Source: Zygnema circumcarinatum (Eukaryota > Streptophyta > Zygnematophyceae > Zygnematales > Zygnemataceae). Taken from it: a DNA stretch of 64,000 bases. The translations under genes and the position numbers were made by a program. Location of the stretch: contig CM074808.1 in the NCBI GenBank assembly GCA_037447605.1, forward strand, positions 2,884,407 to 2,948,406, read 5' to 3'. Below, piece after piece: positions 37,521 through 49,607 of this stretch (the first letter of the stretch is position 1; the number at the start of each line of letters is the position of its first letter). The notes beneath the pieces are model-generated. The model searched no databases, was not told where the DNA came from, and saw only the letters and a program-made list of their open reading frames with translations.

Positions 37521-39041
37521 GGAGGGACCTTCGAGCTCGCGGTCCGCATTGCGATTTAAGGTTCCATGGCCAAAGTTCCAGTTCTAGTAGAACAGTACTG
37601 TGACCATGTACAATGAACCAGATTTCTCTAATTTCGTTCCAGGACTGCTTTCCTCGTTCTGTTAATTCTGATAGTTTTTGAACGGGGCACAGCTCAGTTG
37701 AACCGTTAGTCGTTTCCATGTCCGTACGTTCCCCTCCAAACTCCCTGCTCCAGTTGCGCGTTCCCACGTGGCACAATGACGACGATACCACCGCTTACAA
37801 GCCAACACGTTTCGCCAGCTCTGGCCTGCCACGCGTCAGCTCATGCCAGCCCCTTCATCGCCGGCGCCGGTCCCCTGCCATGCAGGCGCCCCATCGCGTC
37901 CAGCCACGTGGCCGCACGTGCCGCCATCGCCAAGTGACTTGGCGCCCGCGGCCGCGGCGGTGGCGGAACCCTCCTGTACGGCCCATGCCACGTGTCCCTC
38001 CCTCTCTTCCCCGGCCGGTAGCCGTCCCCCCCGCGGGCGGACGCGGCCACGCGGCGCCGCCCGCCGCCCTCGGCCCATGTCCGCCGGACGCTCCGCCGCG
38101 CGCCACGTGGCCCCCTCTCCGCGCGCTCGCACCCGCGGCGAGCTCTGAGAACGCGTATTCGCACGTGGGACCGGAAAGTCCCGCCCGCACATTTGCCACG
38201 TGGCAGGACGTGGTCCCGCGACGTTTTCCAGTTCCGAAGTTTGGACGCGCACGGCGCATTTTCCCGCGCAGGGGCATCATGGGGCGTGCAAGGGCCTGCA
38301 AGGCCGGCGGCGTTTCCCGGGCCGGGCCGGCCGATGCCCGCACTCCCTCGGCCATGCAGGCGGGCGGGCGGTGTCAAGTCAGTCAGCGAGTCAGGGAGTC
38401 CTCGTCGCCGCGCAGGCACGCCTCGAAGAGGACGAGGCGAGGGAGGGAGGGAGGGAAGGGCCGAGGGAGGGAAGGAGGGGCCGAGGCCGAGGCCGAGGCG
38501 AGGCCGCTTTCCGCGGGTGGCCGGGGCCTTCCTGGGTGTTGCCGCTCCGCTTCGAGCGGCCCGCACATCTATTAAGAGGGAGGGCAGGCGCTGCGGTCAG
38601 GGGCTGGATTTGATTGTCGGAGGCAGTTGATTTCTCTGTTCTGTGATCCCTTGCGTCGCTGCTGTGTTCGCAGGCTGGCGGTGGTGTTCCAAGCTTGCGA
38701 TTTGAGAGGGTTAGAGTGCTTGCATCGCGTTACACGACGCAGTAACTGGGTGTAAGGTGGTGTTCAAACTTTGTCTGCCGAGCTGGGGAGAACCGGTGTT
38801 CAAGTTCCGTCCTGACGCGGTATCTTGAAGAGTCCTAGCTTGAACCAAACTGCTGAATGGCAAGTGAGCGACTGGGGGGCCTGAGACGCCTTGTTTCTTC
38901 AAAGCTGCAGCACCTTTCGAGCTGATTGCAGGATCCCACCATCTCTCCGATAAGGCTGGTCACTTGAGCCTGCTTGCAAGCTGCAGGCTTTTGCAAAGCG
39001 ATTTCTTTTTCAATTGTTCAGTGGAGGAGTAAGTTAGCGAC
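37521..39041. promoter_or_regulatory. Divergent GC-rich region with G-box cluster
   Basis: Head-to-head spacer between the YwbE gene and the AP2 gene. Seven CACGTG cores lie at 37765, 37905, 37915, 37989, 38104, 38162 and 38197, several inside GCCACGTGGC palindromes, with ACGCGT and CACGC variants between them. From 38420 a purine-rich GGGA/GGCCGA tract follows, probably the AP2 leader. Overlapping long frames on both strands are a product of the GC content. Confidence 0.7.
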
Positions 39042-42000
39042 ATGCAGGATACGGAGGGAGGTCATGCCGATGGCGATATGGAGTATGAAGGAGAGTGCGA
39101 CGTCGGTGTAACAGTAGGGACAGAGTTACATAGAGATCCTTCAAATGCTTTATATGAGGGGTTTAAGTTTGAAGATCGTAAACTTGAGAAAGGAGCACAG
39201 TCAGGCTTAGAAGGGGATTGGAAAGGCCATGATTTTATGCTGGTCGCTCGTAGCTTTCCAGTGGATAAAAATCCATCGAGCCAAGAATTCCAAAATCCCG
39301 TCTTTGTACAGAATTTCATGCAAGATTGTTCTCCAGCGGGACGGGGAAATTTCAAAGAAGATGATGAAATGGAGCGAGTCAGTTCAAAAGCGGATGATCA
39401 CGAGAGATGCAACAACGATCAAGTTTGTAGTACAAAGGGCGGGTCCTCACTTGAAGAGCCCATTGTAGGTATTGACGATGCAGATGCTGTCAATGCTGCA
39501 GAAGCTCTCTGTACGTTTCCAAACGCTGCACTTGATGAACTAGATGAGCTATCAACCTCTACATCTGGAAGCAAGGCGAGTCGGAGTCCGATGCCGGTTG
39601 TGAAGGAGACGTTACAAGCAAGGACACCCTTAGCGAAAGGGGTAGGCGCAATGTCAACTCCAGCAAGCAAACCACTAGCAAAGTTGCAGGTGAAGAAGAG
39701 ACGCGTAACCGATGGCACAGGCACGGTGGTAGGGCGCGAATCGATTTCAGCCGCTACTAACAGACCTGGAAAACGTGGCAAGTCATGCCAATGCTGCCAG
39801 TTAACACCTGCAGATTCACTTTTGCAAGAAGATCACCAGCAGGCTTTCCACAAACCCACGGAGGGACTTGGCTCACGAACTGCAACGAAAAATGTAGACC
39901 ACATGCCTGTTCCCATGCAGCAAAGTGCTGTTAGCGATTCCTCGAACCTTCTTTCGTTGGGGAAGAATATGGAGAAAGCCGAACTCAAGGCGCTCTGGCA
40001 GACCCCACAGCAAAATTCCGACCTTAAAGTCGGCTGCAATTTCTCCTCTGGGAAGACTCCTAATGCCGCCGATCAGAACCCGTCGCCGGTTCAAGCACCA
40101 CCGCGAGCTGCTCCTCGGAGTCGCACAACACGGAGAGGGCCGCGGTCGAGAAGCTCACAATATAGAGGAGTTACCTTCTATCGAAGGACGGGGCGTTGGG
40201 AGTCACACATCTGGTGAGCTTAATGTTTAAGGATCTTGGAATCATTGGGTTTGGCAAGTCAATGCTGCTCCTTTTTCATTTGGTTTAGGGTTCGCCATAG
40301 TGTTAGTGTTATCTGTGCATGATGTAGTTTTTCATTTGATGAAGGTCGTTTTATATGCGATAAGATGATGCTAAAACTTTTCTATGTCCGAGTGTTCTGT
40401 CATGTGCAGGGATTCAGGAAAGCAAGTGTACCTAGGTAGGCGATCGTTTCCCATTATAAACCTCACGCTGTTTTTAAGGAAATGCTGCTTTCTCCAAAAG
40501 TAGTCGAATGTGTCATCGTTCCTATCTCCTGTGTTTGCTACAAATGGTTCAAGTCCTCTTGCCGGTCTTTCAAACCTGTGCTAGCGCCTACATTGTTAGG
40601 TTGTTACTTTTAATGTACTGGTTGGATATTTCGAATAATATTTTGTCGTATTATGTGTATCTATGGTACAGGAGGGTTTGACACTGCGGAAGCAGCAGCG
40701 AGGTGAGTCGTAGAAAGTGCTTCAGTGCGCCTTCAAGCTATTTGGAACTGGAGCTATGCATATATTTCCAGCACCTTCAGATAATAGCGAGGCAGTTAGA
40801 CGCACCACTGATGCCGCTTACTTCGCTTCTAATTTCAGGGCTTACGACTGTGCGGCCATAAAGTTCCGAGGCGCTGATGCCGACATCAACTTTGAGCATA
40901 TTGATTACGACGAGGACTTAAAACAGGTATCGATGCATCTCACGCCCCGCGGAAAATTGCACTTGGAAATTAGGGTTCGATGTATGTCCATGCTTCGCAG
41001 TTTGGCGGATTCTCATAGAACTGCTGAAACTCAGTGGCTTCCTCTTCCGATTCCCTAAAAACCCTCGAAACCAACTGATGAATGGATGGAAGACTGGGCG
41101 AAGTGAAAACCCTAAAAACCCTAAAACTGAGTTGCAGGCTGACGGGCTGAGCAAGGAGGCGTTCGTGCACACTCTCCGCCGCCAAAGCAATGGCTTCTCT
41201 CGCGGAAGCTCAAAATTCCGCGGCGTGACGCTTCATAAGTGCGGCCGGTGGGAAGCAAGGATGGGCCAGTTCCTTGGAAAAAAGTGAGCACTTGCTACTT
41301 TTCTTGTTCTGGCGCTGGCTTCATTCCATCTTGAAAGTCTTGAAAGTTTTTTCGCCGGTCTTTCAATGTTACTCGCGAGCAAAATCTTTTGACTGACTGA
41401 TTGGAAGTTGCTGCTTCCATGCATGAGCAGATACATCTACCTTGGTCTTTTCGACAATGAAGAAGAAGCGGCGAGGTGATAAGCCTCTTCTCACAGTGGC
41501 AATAGGATAAACTGATTACCATATGATTCATCAGTGTTCAGTTCATTGTAACTAGGAGTGCAGAATAAATACCTCTTTTAAACTGGGTTTGTTCTTACTA
41601 ATGTGCATGCGAGCTGCGGTTCTGCAGAGCTTATGACCGAGCAGCTGTACGCTACAGCGGGAAGGAGGCAGTCACTAACTTCAACCCTATGCTGTACCAG
41701 TCCGAGTTGGAGCAGCACATGCAAGAGAAGGCGATGCGAACGCGTATGTTTGACTTCACCATATTCTTTCTATCAGTTTTTAGTTTGTTGCTCCCGACGA
41801 ATTTGAGGTAATCATTTGATGAAAATGCTGAACTTTGTTGTAACGTGGTTTGCTTTTTCGTGCACGATTGCAGCGGCTGGAAATTCGCATGCAAATATGA
41901 ATCGAATGCAGCAGTTTCTCCAGACTCCTGACTCCCACAATCTCAAGGTTTGCCAATCTCTATCGTCCCCTCCCTCCCCCCCCCCTCTCTCTCTCTCTTT

Positions 42001-43511
42001 TCCTCTCTCTCTCTCTCACTCTCTCTCCCTCTCGCTCTCTCTCCTCACCCCTTAAAACAGACCATCTCCATTGTCTCAAACTGGCCATACATGCAAACTC
42101 TCAGCACCCATCTTTGCAAGATATAAACCATCCCAGTTCGTATGCGGTGCTTTCCCAGGCTTATGCGGAACCGAGGCCAACCGAGCAGCACCCTTCCAGG
42201 CAGTGCTTGGCCCTTCACCGCCAGCGGGCGGGCCCGGGGGGAGGGCCCTGCCCCTGCGCGGGAGGGCCCCTCCCTCCCGCCAGACCGCTCCTGCGCGCTC
42301 TCACTCCTCCTTGCGAGAAGAAGGGAGCGGACCTCGTCCCGTCAAAGAGCGGCGACGAGTCGTCCTGCAAAGGCAAGAGCGAGTCAGAGGATGGGGAGGA
42401 TCTGGGCCTGAGGTTGGGCATTGGAGGCTCATTGGGAAGCTTTACTGCAAAGGAAAAGGGGGAGAAGGAGTCTTGTTGCAAGGAGGGAAGTCTGCACGAG
42501 GAGCCGAGCATGACGAAACTTTCTCTGAGTCTTGCGCTCCCGCCTTCAGCGAGCAGCCAATGCACAGTTTCGAGTCAGGTGCGAACCATGATGCAGATAA
42601 AAAGGTTACAGACTGTGACCATGATAAAGGGACCTCCTGCTGGATCCTGCACAAAATATTTACCTTGTATTGGCAGTCGCATCTGACATGCAGAGTTGTC
42701 TCTAAATATTTGAATCTGCAAAGCTGTTTCATTGAATGGGCGATTCCGAAGATGTGTATGTGAAATCTGAATTTGTTAACGCAATTTTGGAAGAAGCTAA
42801 CAGACTACGGCTGCCATGGGCTTGCAGGCTCAACCCACGCAGTTCCAGTCCGGGTCCCGCCATCAGCTGAAGGCGCAAACGAACCAGCCCTTCCAGAGGC
42901 AGCTTCAGGCCCACACAGGAGCAGCCTGGGGTTCAAATCCCCCCATCCTTCCCTCTGCAGCACATGGCTATGATGCCAACTGGATGGCCTCCGCGCCTGC
43001 ACGGACAGCAGCGTCGACTCAAGCAGCAGGTAGCCATCTCATGCTGCCTCCACATGGCCATGCTGACAGCTCAATCCCATGCATCCCCAAAGCTCCAGGA
43101 TTCAGCAAAGAGCTCCTTCAGCATATAGGCATGCAGCTTTTGGCCCAACACTTGGGCCAGCAGTACCTTAATCAGGTCCTTGCAGCCCAGCACTTGGGCA
43201 TGGCGGCGGCTGCCAGCGATCCCGCCCAAGTCCTGAGCCCGCTCGGAAGCGCTGTCAGCTTCCCCCTTGTGCCGAGCGGGGCCCGGGCGTCGCCTCCCTC
43301 CGGGAAGCTGCCCCGTACGGCCGCGGCGCCGTACATTCCGAGCCACAGAGTGGCGCAGGCCTCGCCCCACGCGGGGCCGGGGCCGGGGCAGATCCTGCCG
43401 TCCGTTGTGGTGGAATCGACGGTGGCAGGCGCTGCAGTGCGCAGCATGGGGATGGCGAGTGCGGCCATGCAGCCGGCGGTGGACGTGGCGGCCATGCGCC
43501 ATGGCGGGTGA
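39042..43511 (+). CDS. APETALA2/TOE-type transcription factor (two AP2 domains)
   Basis: Exons 39042-40213, 40410-40435, 40672-40702, 40839-40926, 41138-41283, 41431-41475, 41628-41743, 41874-41947, 42105-42578 and 42828-43511 give 951 residues in frame. AP2 repeat 1 starts near residue 377 ([58 protein letters not shown]). After the linker, repeat 2 starts near 465 ([54 protein letters not shown]). The lack of the ten-residue insertion in repeat 1 and the [11 protein letters not shown] form place it in the euAP2 (AP2/TOE) group, not ANT/WRI1. The exon coding LSLSLAL gives an LxLxL EAR-type repression motif. The N-terminus is acidic; the C-terminus is Gln/Ala/Pro-rich. Two exons are only 26 and 31 nt, a known AP2-gene feature. 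I found no miR172-like site in the exons or 3' flank by eye. Confidence 0.95.
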
Positions 43512-45077
43512 GGGGAGGAGAGAGGAGAGAGAAGAGAGGGGAGAGGAGAGAGGAGAGAGGAGAGGAGAGGAGAGGAGGAGAGGCGGAGTTTGTAAGGCGG
43601 CTCAAAGAGAGAAGATGATTTGTGAGATGGTAGCGAGGGGGAGCAATTCGCTGCGTAGCTTTTGAAAGAAGTGAAATTCATTCGTTTTTAGAAGGCGGGT
43701 ATGGATAGAAGAATAAGGGAGGCGGCTTTTTTTTTTTGACAATAGAGGGGTTGCGGGGTAATGCAGTCAACTTAGCATGAACGAAGTTGTAAATTCTCAT
43801 TCGCCTCCGCTTTAGTTCAGCCATATCTTAGCACAGACCGACAGTGCGGTGGTAGTACTGTAGAGGGATTTTAGCCGCATTGGGGCATTCAGGCGAATGT
43901 TGCTTTCCTTTTATGCAAAACAAATCCTTTGATTTCCGATATGTTGGTTTTTAGGGTTCCCATGTCAATATATGTACGGAATGTGCTGCGGAGGGGCATG
44001 GCCTCCTCCTCAAGCTGACTCGCTGGACCCCGCGCCTTTGAGTCAGCCATGGCCGCATCACAGTGTCTGACTGAAAGGATTCATCTTTCCAACCACTAAC
44101 ACCCCACACCTTTCTTTTCACTGAAAATAAAAAACAGTCGTACAAAGCATAGCGAAGCGATTCAAACGTAATATTAAATTTATTTATTTCTGTGAAGGGC
44201 TTCCTTTCAACGCAAGAAACTCGCACCCTCTTTTCCATTATCTTTTGCTGGTAAATAAGGATTGCTATCTGCGTCCTTAAAAAATATGTGTATTGGGCCA
44301 ATACAATATTGAGCCAATATTGAGCCAATATTGAGCCATCCCCAACTTCGTGCGCACTCATGACTATTGTACCATCCATTATCATCGAACAACATGACCG
44401 GTGACGTCACGCGCCTTGCAAGCCACCCGTACGGCACCCCAACCGTCACCTTCAATACGGTCCGTACAATCCGTAGTTGCCATACCGTACGGCACGCGCC
44501 ACTTGCTTTGATGACTTTGTCGAATAGTGCGACCCGGACCCTCGGTAAAGTCACACCCCCCTCGCCCTCGCATGGCAAAATTAGGGTTCCGGCAGCAACG
44601 TTGGCTCTGGCTGTGGGTGTGGCTGTGGCTGTAGAGGAGCTGGCCATCGCCTGCCTGCTTGCTTGCGGCAGAATCTTCCCTCGCCATCGCTCGCATTCCT
44701 CATTCTATTTCTCATTTCTCATCCCTGCATTAGCTTTGTGCTCTCTTCCCATATCGACGGCGGGCGGTGCGCTGCTCGCTCCGTCGCAGCACTTGAGCGG
44801 GGCCTTGCAGTAGCAGAGAGTTTGGAATCGAGAATTGGCGCCACTGAGGAAGGGACTGGAGGGGGAGAAAGGCGCGGCCGCTTCCCACACAGTCTGTGCA
44901 TGTGTGCCAACTGTCGGCTTTTTTTTATGATTTAGTTTTGGAGGCATGTCGCAAATAAGTTCGAACCGCGGTTTATGTAGTGTAAACTCGTTCCCCTGAT
45001 TGAAATTTTGGATTGAGCTCGTTTTCATTTTTGCCATCGAGTGGATTCATCTTCCTGGAACGAAGAGAAGCAAGAAG
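43512..45077. other. Spacer between AP2 and SPF30 genes
   Basis: It begins with a GA-rich tract (43512-43577, AGAGGAGAG units), probably AP2 3' UTR. A three-copy 11-bp repeat CAATATTGAGC is at 44304-44336, and a region rich in CCGTACGG-type strings lies near 44430-44490. CTGTGGGTGTGGCTGTGG-type repeats are near 44612. The last part should be the SPF30 promoter and leader. No gene is supported. Confidence 0.55.
44304..44336. repeat. Three tandem copies of CAATATTGAGC
   Basis: A perfect 11-bp unit repeated three times between the AP2 and SPF30 genes. Confidence 0.8.
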
Positions 45078-47775
45078 ATGGATGTGCAGAGTGTGTCGGA
45101 GCTTCAAGAGAATCTCACAAACTACAAGGAGCAACTCGAGCAGGTTCATGCCTCCACTCTACATTTCAGTTTTTTAGAAGCCGTAGGCATTTGTATTTAG
45201 TATCGTTTGTTTTCTCAATTTCGAAACTCACTTCAATAAATTTCTTTGCAGGTTAATGAATTGTTATCCGCAGACCCCGAAAATGAGGAGTATAAAGAGA
45301 TGGCTAGCGGCTTGAAGGAGGTGAGCCCTGCAGTACCGGCTGAACTCGGACGCTACGGCATGCCTTCTTGCTACTATGCGAGTGGTTAACGCCGTAGCTT
45401 CATATTTTGTTGACATACCTATAAGGTTAGTAAAGTCTCTTGAGTCAAACTCTTAGGTCACATGTGCATGGTAGGTATCGTCTTATCCAGATACCGCATG
45501 CATATGAATGTGAGGAGAAGACGTTGGTCTCTGCCTAAAGGAACACCATGTGATCCAAACAGGGCAGCAGGCTTGAGCTGTTTGCGACACGGGCTGCTGT
45601 GATCTTATGTGCCAGAGGTGAGGACCCTTTTCGGTACCTCTGCGCCCGTCTGGGTCTCACTCTAGAGAAAGGAACAATGAAGAGGAGGAAATAGGTACTC
45701 TTCCGGTTTAAGGGCGCACTTTGGTGAACTTTGGTGACACCTTATTGTCATTTGGGGGTCACGTCGCAGGTCATTGAATTGACTGAGGATCTCCTGAACA
45801 CTGCAAGGCAAAATGAAAATCCCTCTGCACCATCTTCTACTTCGTCTTTGCAACAAACATCAGAAGGTCAGCAGGTTTCGTCATTTGGGTTACCTCCAGT
45901 TAACTTCGTGGCCTCACAGTCAAATTCTGCTACAGCGGCAAATACCGAGGTAAGTATTCACTGATCATTTACCTCTCTTTGGGTTTGATTAAAGTTAGTC
46001 AGGACTTTACTGCATTCTTCTACAGTATAATTGTTCCTCGTTTCCTTGTAGTTGCGAAATTCCCTGGATTACCACCATCGTACTACCTAGTTAGGCAGGA
46101 GAAATCATGCACAGGCCGTTCAGTTGATGAGTGTCACATAGCAATTTGCAGTCTGGTATTTGATGCAGAGGAGAAAGCTCATAGTTTGAACTGACTTTCT
46201 GTCGTGTCATACGTGCAGGGCGTAAGTGGCGGAGGGAAATTGGCGGATAGGCTGCCAGTCGGAACTAGGGTGCGAGCAATTTGGAGTGAAGATGGAGAAT
46301 GGTAAACGGACTGCCCAATTCAGTTATTTGTTTTTGTAGTTGTTTTCATGGTTTAGGGAATGGAACTGCCCATCAACATTGAACAATTGCATTATCATCC
46401 GCACTGTGTTTGTGAATGCAGGCAGTTCTCTCTGGCTTTCTTTTACTGAGATCTTTTACAGATTAAGCAGTGCGATTCCTCATCTCGATTTGGCATCTTT
46501 GCCGTCATCGATTGCGATTTTTTTCTCTAATTGAGAGCCTGTTTCCTCTGTTAAACGTGATGTCAGGTATGACGGTGTTATAGATGCTATTACTCCTGGT
46601 GGGTATCAGGTCACATATGTTGGATGGGGCAACGCAGAGGAGGTATGTCTCTGATGAATGCTTGAAGTGGAATTCAACTGAAATCCGAGCTAGTTATGAG
46701 GTTCCTAGTTTGCTCATGATTTTTTTTGTTCGTAAGTGCTGTGTTCTGGTTGAAGCTAGAATTTTCTGATTGCTATGAGAGGGTTCAACTTGTAACTCGA
46801 CATTGGTTGTTCACGTCAAATTCTCGATTGCAGGTTGAACCAGCTAATATTCGACCAGTTGTTGAGGAACACGAAGAGGAACAGGAACAGGTAGAGATAG
46901 AAGAGGAGGGAGAAAAGGATCATGATGCTCTAGCTGCTGCTGAACTGGAAGCTGAAGCTGCACGACAAGCAATCAAGCGTAAGCTTGTCGAAGCTGCACA
47001 CCTTGAATTGATACCTCGGGATCTGCCCGCAAAATTACGGATAAACCCGGACGATTCTGAGGATGTGGTGAGTGATCATATTATCAGAAAAATCCTTCAG
47101 TTGCTTGTTTTGCTTAGTCCTTTTCTTCTGCTGCACAGCAATGATAAGTTATCAGTTTGCTGTCCGTTGCTGAGTATCTGCAACTTGATCACTCTCGTGA
47201 AACTGATCACTCTCGTGTGCCCACAGTTGCGAATGTTTTTTTTTCTTGTCTCTCCCGATACAGCTAGCTATGCTGAGGTTTCCTCAACTGCTGACTGGTT
47301 GTCATAATGCTATGCTTTATGTGCGTAGAAAAGTGCAAAGCGGAAGAAAATACACTCATTCAAGTCCAAACAAAGGCTTGAGGTGATGGAGGTTGCCCAG
47401 AACCAGAAGCAGCATGCATGGCAGCAGTTCCAGACCAAAGGGAAGCAGAAGAAGGTGAGAAAGTGTTAGTGACTCCTTGGGCTGCCACGAAGTTTGAGAT
47501 TGGTCCAAGTAGGTGGACAGAAGGTGGCCTTCCTCTTCCTCTATAAAATTATAGCAAGCCGCTCTCTCTCAGGCCTGGCCTGTCACACTAATTCTTTTTT
47601 TGGTTTTTGGCAGGTCGGTTTCTTCACGGGGAGAAAGAAAGAAAGCATTTTCAAGTCGCCGGAGGACATTAAGGGGAAAGTGGGGGTCACGGGCAGCGGC
47701 CACGGGATGACAGAATTCCAAAGACGAGAGAAATATGTCCCTGCGAAAGGCTCGGGTGAAGAGGGAGACGAGTAA
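45078..47775 (+). CDS. SPF30/SMNDC1-like Tudor splicing factor
   Basis: Exons 45078-45143, 45252-45320, 45770-45949, 46219-46301, 46567-46642, 46834-47067, 47329-47454 and 47614-47775 give 331 residues. The N-terminal helical segment (SVSELQENLTNYKEQLEQV) and a Ser-rich linker precede a Tudor domain at about 116-165 (LPVGTRVRAIWSEDGEWYDG, GGYQVTYVGWGNAEEV). An acidic coiled-coil-like stretch then leads to the conserved basic tail (KRKKIHSFKSKQRLEV, KKESIFKSPEDIKGKVGVTG). SMNDC1/SPF30 binds symmetrically dimethylated arginines through its Tudor cage and acts in assembly of the spliceosome (tri-snRNP joining). The aromatic cage residues Trp, Tyr and Tyr are present. Nuclear location is expected. 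Most introns are phase 0; the one splitting the Tudor Trp codon is phase 2. Confidence 0.95.
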
Positions 47776-48572
47776 AAAATTGCTTGTTCATGTAAAGTCA
47801 CAGGCGGGTCCAAGAACACAAATAATGTGGATGAGTGATTCCTTGTAGTACCCCTCTTGATTCAGTCCTTAGAACATGCGCTGAGGTCAAAAGTCATCAG
47901 TTCTTGGCGTTTTTTGGCAGAAGGTTATCTCCGTGAACATGTTGGAGGCAGTTCTTGGAGGCTGTAGCCCCTCCTGCTCACTTTTGACCGAAAGTAACAT
48001 CGGCAGTCAAGCTCTGCCTATCTCCAGTACGTGGTTCGTGCTCCATTTTCTTTTTTTGTCCGCCATGGATTGGTCAGTAGCGAACCTCGGAAGGCGCTTG
48101 TCCTTGGATCTGTCGTCACGCACGTGATGAGCAAGTTCTAAATGTGTGTGCGGCTTGTGAAGCCAAAGGGCCGCCTTGTGACACTGCTTTTTCATGCTTC
48201 CTCTTCCTTTCTTCTTTTTCATGGCGTACACACGTCAATGTTGCTTTTGTGTTCAAACGGTCGTACCAATACAGTGAAGGCGCGGAAGGGTCAGCTAAGA
48301 CATTCTGAATGAAAGAAGACCAAACAATCCTCTTTCCATGGCAGCTTCTCCATATCACATCGTTCACATGAAGAAAGCATGCACATCTCACACAAGACAG
48401 ACTGGAGACTACAAAAGCGAATGGGTCTTGAATGTAAAGAGGCGAATGCACTGAATGCAAGTGAGGAAACGGATCGGTCAACAAGCTGCACCAAACTTAG
48501 TTGCAGCATGAATCCCAATACCTTCTAGCATCCAGCATCATCCGCATTTCCTAGAGTTTGAGTGACTTAAGG
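47776..48572. other. Convergent spacer, no gene seen
   Basis: About 800 bp between the SPF30 stop and the stop of the small minus-strand gene. It should hold both 3' UTRs. No conserved frame or repeat was recognised. Confidence 0.55.
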
Positions 48573-49607
48573 TTAGGATGGCCTTCCGACAAACAGGCGC
48601 AATCTCTCCTTCGCGTCTTCCAAGACCTCACGAACGAAGTCGGCATCGGCAACTGGCCTCGTTTTCCCGCCCCTGTGAGACCTATTTCTCTGTACGTTTC
48701 GATCGAGCACAGGCCGCCTTGCAGCCCCGCCATCCATTCTCTGGCGCTTCGTCAGACGGTTTCTGCCGCCGCCCTCCAAGCCTTCCACGCTAGGCGCAGG
48801 GAGCGGCGTGAAGGCCTGCTCGCCTGCTGCGGCTGCTCTCGCATTCATGACTCCTCCGTTGGCCTGCACCCATTGGCGGGAATCAGGAGAAGCTCTACAA
48901 TTCTGCATAGCTGAATTGATTGGGACCCGTCAGAACAATCCTGCACACTTGCATGAATAAAGATATGAAGGGGATGACACAAGTCTGCCTATTGCAAAGA
49001 AAGTAGGAACGAATGTTTACAGATACATCACGGCACACCGCCTCGTAATGTTTCTCGTACAATGATTGATTAGGGACGAGGAAAAAAATTGGGAAGGGGA
49101 GGAATAAGAGAAAAAAGAGCCAAAAAAGTACACGTGCTTTGACATGCAAATAAAAGAGACGCCAATAGCTGTAAAATCACCGCGCCCTCCTCGACAGTCA
49201 AACACTGCGCATGGACGTCAACGCCATTGCGCACACGCTCAATTCAAGTTCCTTCGGACTCTACCGAGAGCTGGTGGCGCCCTCCGGAGCTATAGCTTTG
49301 CTGTTGGAAAAGCTTCATAACGACAGAATTAGGAAAATTCAAAGAAATTGCATTCATCCTCCCCGCTTCAGATTATGGCCATCACATCACTCGTATACTC
49401 TTTATAAGATAAAAGCTAACCACCATCGCTGGCTGTTCCGCCATTTAGGAGGTGCAGACGCAATTACATTGAACATATTAAGTAAATGGACTTCCCTTTT
49501 AAAGAAACAATCCGAATTCATTCTCCCGAGCAGCAGGGAGGGCATCGAAAAGAAAAAGTCTCGATGAGAGTTACGACCTGAGAGATGACCTCCTCGCTGT
49601 CACTCAT
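48573..49607 (-). CDS. Small unrecognised protein, three exons
   Basis: Exons (minus) 49607-49578, 49300-49265 and 48863-48573 join in phase 0 at both junctions with good GT-AG signals, giving 118 residues. The product begins MSDSEEVISQQSYSSGG, has a basic Arg/Lys-rich centre (NRLTKRQRM, RNRSHRGGKTR) that could be a nuclear localisation signal, and ends in a predicted amphipathic helix (ADADFVREVLEDAKERLRLF). I do not recognise the family. The frame stays open upstream of the chosen ATG, so the first exon may extend to about 49650 and more 5' exons may exist. The last exon is the best supported because its frame is open across the whole GC-rich segment. Confidence 0.5.

Noticed and set aside
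37718-38630. Several overlapping 130-285-codon frames on both strands
   Set aside because: They come from the GC-rich, stop-poor promoter region between YwbE and AP2; frames overlap in all directions and none has a domain.
39042-43511. ANT/WRI1-type AP2 factor
   Set aside because: Repeat 1 lacks the insertion typical of ANT and repeat 2 has the AP2/TOE form [11 protein letters not shown].
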